DNA from: Deltaproteobacteria bacterium
GTDB taxonomy: Bacteria > Desulfobacterota > DSM-4660 > Desulfatiglandales > HGW-15
Assembly: GCA_019308985.1 (NCBI GenBank)
Contig: JAFDHB010000087.1
Coordinates: forward strand, 1-14,961
Reading direction: 5' to 3'
Length of the DNA: 14,961 nt
Shown here: positions 12,693 to 14,961 of the stretch, in pieces
How positions within the stretch are numbered: position 1 is the first letter of the stretch
How the letters are laid out: the number at the start of each line of letters is the position of its first letter
Translations under genes and position numbers: made by a program
Notes under the pieces: generated by a model
What the model was told of the DNA's origin: nothing
Databases searched by the model: none
The model's input: the letters and a program-made list of their open reading frames with translations, nothing else

Positions 12693-14961
12693 TGACGACC
12701 ATGGATTTGATCGGCTGGGATCTGTTACGACACGGAGGTCTGCTCCTTGACACCCCGCGTCTCCGGCAGATGGAGAATTACGTACCTGATCCGCTTCCCG
12801 CCTTTCATGAGGGGGAGCTGCGCAGACAGGCAAGCGCCCTGCTTGAGGGAAGAGTGGATATCGGTGCTTTTGCGGCCTTTGTCTTGGAGAAGATCTGCGG
12901 TTTTGGCCCTGATACCGGCACCTGGAAGCGCGGCATCCGGATCGGTCCTGAGTGGACACGCCGTACCATCACAGGCGAAGGCATCAAGCCCCGCCAGCTC
13001 TGGCAGGGAATACGGGGAGGGACTCTGCCTGTGTTCCTTGACACTGAAAAGCGGATTGGCATCGGCCGCGGCAGAAAGGCAGTCAGCCAGGTTCTCCAGT
13101 GGCTCAGGGCGGGCGACGAAAGAATGGCCCTGCTTACCAATGGCCGGCAGTGGCGGCTTGTCTTCGCGGGGCTGGACTTTGATGCCTGGTGCGAATGGGA
13201 TGTGGACCTCTGGTTTGAAGAAGGGGCCCTGTCCGCCCAGGTCACTGCGCTTCGTACCCTTCTTTCCCCTCGGCTGTGGACGCCATCCGAACCCGACGCC
13301 CTGCCGCCTCTCCACCAGGCAGTGCTCGACAGCCGTAAAGGCCAGGCGGAGCTGTCAGCGGTGCTCGGCGAGCGCGTCCGGGAGGCCGTGGAGATCCTGG
13401 TCCAGGCCCACGGCGAAGTGCTGAAGGAGCAATGCGCAGGAGTTGATCCATCCGACATCTACAGGGCCGCCGTCAGGGTTGTGATGCGGATGGTCATCAT
13501 TCTCTTTGCCGAATCCAGGGAACTCCTCCCGTGCGATAACACGATCTATCATAATGCCTACGGCCTGGCTGGCCTTCTCGAGAGCCTGGAAAGGGTCGCC
13601 GCAAGGGGCACGGGACGCCTCTCCCGCTCGTGGAATGCGTGGCCACGGGTCTTGGCCCTCTTTCGTCTCGTCTATCAGGGCTCTCACCACCAGGAACTGG
13701 CTGTGCCTGAGTACGGAGGAGAGCTCTTCGCCCCCGGGAGTCCAGGGGCCGCCGACGGTCTGCACAAAGCCCTGGCCGTCTTTGAAAGCGCCTGCTTCGA
13801 TCGTGAGGTCATGTGCGACCGCGACGTCCTCCGCATGCTTGAGCGAATCACGCGCACCCGGGTGAAGGTGCGCCAGGGCCGCAGCAGCACATGGGTACCG
13901 GCGCCAGTGGACTTCTCGGATCTCTCCACGGAATATATCGGCATCCTCTACGAGGGTCTCCTGGACTTTGAGCTGAAGACGGCCCCGCCCGGAGACCCGA
14001 TCATATTTCTTGCCGTGGGCAACCAGCCGGCCTTGCCCCTGTCCAGGCTCGAGGCCATGGATGATCGGGCCCTTGCCAGCCTGCTTGAAAAAATGAAGGA
14101 CACCAGCCGGGGCGACGAGGCCGAAGTAGAAACCGAAGCTGAAGAGTTTGCGGAACCAGAGGATGGAGAGCCACCGGAAGAAACCGATGAGCCTGACGAA
14201 GCCCCTGAAGAGGAACCGGTAGAAGAACCCGAGGGCCTGGAAGACGAGCGCTATACCACCCGCACCCGTGCCGAGAGATGGGCCAGGCGCGCGGTTGTTG
14301 CGGGAAAGCTCGCCAGAAGACCCCGTGGTAAGATGACCCCGGAAAAACGGCTGGCCTATGAGGAAGCCATTTCTGCCAGGGCCCGCAGGCTGGTTGCCCG
14401 CGTCGTGTTGCCCGGGGGATGGTACCTGGTCCGCTGGGGTGGCACCCGCAAGGGGGCCGGCACCTTTTACACCCGCCCGGGGCTTGCCGTGCCCACGGTT
14501 CAGCGGACCCTGCGACCCCTGGCCTTTGATGCGCCTGTTGATGGAGAGGGAAAGGCCGATCTTAATGCCCCGGCAGGGAAATGGACGCCCAAAAGGACCG
14601 AAGAGATCCTGGCCCTCAAGGTCTGCGACCCGGCATGCGGCTCGGGCACCTTTCTGGTAGCAGCGCTTCGTTATCTGACCGACACCCTCTATACGTCGCT
14701 GCACCACCATCAACGCATCCGGGAGGACGGGGAGCGCACAATAGTGGCGCTTCTTACCGGCATGGAGGACACTGAAGAACGACTGGCCCACGAATTTATC
14801 CCGTGCAGGCCCGATGATGACCTATCCGAGTCCCGGCTCAAGGCCCTGCTGCGCCGCCACGTGGTGGAGCGCTGCATCTACGGGGTGGATTTCGACCCGC
14901 TGGCCGTGGAGCTTTGCCGCCTGTCCCTCTGGCTTGAGACCATGGACCGTGAGCTGCCCTT
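12692..14961 (+). CDS. drmMI: Large N6-adenine DNA methyltransferase, probable DISARM DrmMI (3' end cut by window edge)
   Basis: The frame is open for 756 codons from ATG 12692 to the edge. This ATG overlaps the helicase stop as TGATG; a second in-frame ATG lies three codons later. The N-terminal part (about 1-400) is a helical region like those of Eco57I/PglX-type methylases. It includes T-E-Y-I-G-I-L-Y-E-G (about 413-422), the segment that precedes the catalytic domain in this class. An extremely Glu/Asp/Pro-rich stretch occupies about 474-520. Motif I, C-D-P-A-C-G-S-G-T, is at 645-653, and Y-G-V-D-F-D-P-L-A-V-E-L at about 730-741 is the conserved acidic-loop motif. The catalytic N/D-P-P-Y motif would lie beyond the edge. 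In class 1 DISARM this enzyme marks host DNA; drmA, drmB and drmC should follow. Confidence 0.82.
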   Translation, partial: MTTMDLIGWDLLRHGGLLLDTPRLRQMENYVPDPLPAFHEGELRRQASALLEGRVDIGAFAAFVLEKICGFGPDTGTWKRGIRIGPEWTRRTITGEGIKPRQLWQGIRGGTLPVFLDTEKRIGIGRGRKAVSQVLQWLRAGDERMALLTNGRQWRLVFAGLDFDAWCEWDVDLWFEEGALSAQVTALRTLLSPRLWTPSEPDALPPLHQAVLDSRKGQAELSAVLGERVREAVEILVQAHGEVLKEQCAGVDPSDIYRAAVRVVMRMVIILFAESRELLPCDNTIYHNAYGLAGLLESLERVAARGTGRLSRSWNAWPRVLALFRLVYQGSHHQELAVPEYGGELFAPGSPGAADGLHKALAVFESACFDREVMCDRDVLRMLERITRTRVKVRQGRSSTWVPAPVDFSDLSTEYIGILYEGLLDFELKTAPPGDPIIFLAVGNQPALPLSRLEAMDDRALASLLEKMKDTSRGDEAEVETEAEEFAEPEDGEPPEETDEPDEAPEEEPVEEPEGLEDERYTTRTRAERWARRAVVAGKLARRPRGKMTPEKRLAYEEAISARARRLVARVVLPGGWYLVRWGGTRKGAGTFYTRPGLAVPTVQRTLRPLAFDAPVDGEGKADLNAPAGKWTPKRTEEILALKVCDPACGSGTFLVAALRYLTDTLYTSLHHHQRIREDGERTIVALLTGMEDTEERLAHEFIPCRPDDDLSESRLKALLRRHVVERCIYGVDFDPLAVELCRLSLWLETMDRELP

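Noticed and set aside
12747..13424. 225-codon plus-strand open frame inside the methylase gene
   Set aside because: It is out of frame with the methylase, which is open across the region and coupled to drmD by TGATG. The alternative reading is rich in Ser, Pro and Arg, typical of a frame shadow.
13355..14791. 478-codon minus-strand open frame antisense to the DrmMI-like methylase
   Set aside because: The plus strand carries methylase motifs and is open from 12692 to the edge. The antisense translation is Gly/Arg/Pro-rich with no recognisable fold.
1..14961. CRISPR array, insertion sequence or integrase
   Set aside because: I saw no regularly spaced repeats, no transposase or integrase motif, and no terminal inverted repeats with target duplications on either strand.
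4380..14961. A complete BREX/Pgl system
   Set aside because: DUF499 is related to BrxC/PglY and the right methylase to PglX, but there is no PglZ/BrxZ alkaline-phosphatase-like gene and no BrxL, BrxA or BrxB. The methylase sits beside an SNF2 helicase, which fits DISARM better.

Overview
The window is a bacterial defence island. It holds two multi-gene systems, each built around a DNA methyltransferase and a large ATPase, transcribed away from each other on either side of a tRNA-Arg gene. The organism cannot be named from this sequence. A mixed base composition, a CCA-encoding tRNA-Arg(ACG) and the gene families would suit a Gram-negative environmental bacterium such as a deltaproteobacterium/Desulfobacterota member, but that is a low-confidence inference.

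Left arm, minus strand (7457 down to 1): five genes packed as one operon. In transcription order they are a DUF499/COG1483 P-loop ATPase (7457-4380), a DUF3780 protein (4380-3709), a DUF1156/COG1743 adenine-specific DNA methyltransferase (3725-696), an MNT-type nucleotidyltransferase (664-344) and a HEPN protein (347-1, cut by the window edge). Three of the four junctions overlap (1, 17 and 4 nt), and the fourth gap is 31 nt. I know DUF499, DUF3780 and DUF1156 as a set that co-occurs in defence islands. The MNT/HEPN pair looks like a toxin-antitoxin or abortive-infection module added to it. A good sigma70-like promoter lies about 170 nt upstream of the ATPase start, and the leader contains a 7-bp inverted repeat.

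Centre (7458-9425): tRNA-Arg(ACG) on the minus strand (7874-7950), then about 370 bp with apparent gene remnants and hairpins, then an ADP-ribosylglycohydrolase (DraG/ARH family, 8322-9299, plus strand). The tRNA's 3' end points at the left arm, as expected if the left arm entered at this tRNA, but no second copy of the tRNA end lies in the window.

Right arm, plus strand (9426 to the edge): a 1088-residue SNF2/RapA-like helicase, whose stop overlaps by one base the start of a large Eco57I/PglX-like N6-adenine methyltransferase that runs off the edge at 756 codons. Content and order match the first two genes (drmD, drmMI) of a class 1 DISARM system, so drmA, drmB and drmC would be expected just beyond the window.

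Working model: each arm modifies self DNA with its methyltransferase and uses ATPase/helicase proteins to recognise or block invading DNA. The HEPN/MNT pair and the ADP-ribosylglycohydrolase would be accessory modules, for RNA cleavage or nucleotidyl transfer and for ADP-ribose removal. The DUF499-DUF3780-DUF1156-MNT-HEPN operon is the part most likely to be under-described.
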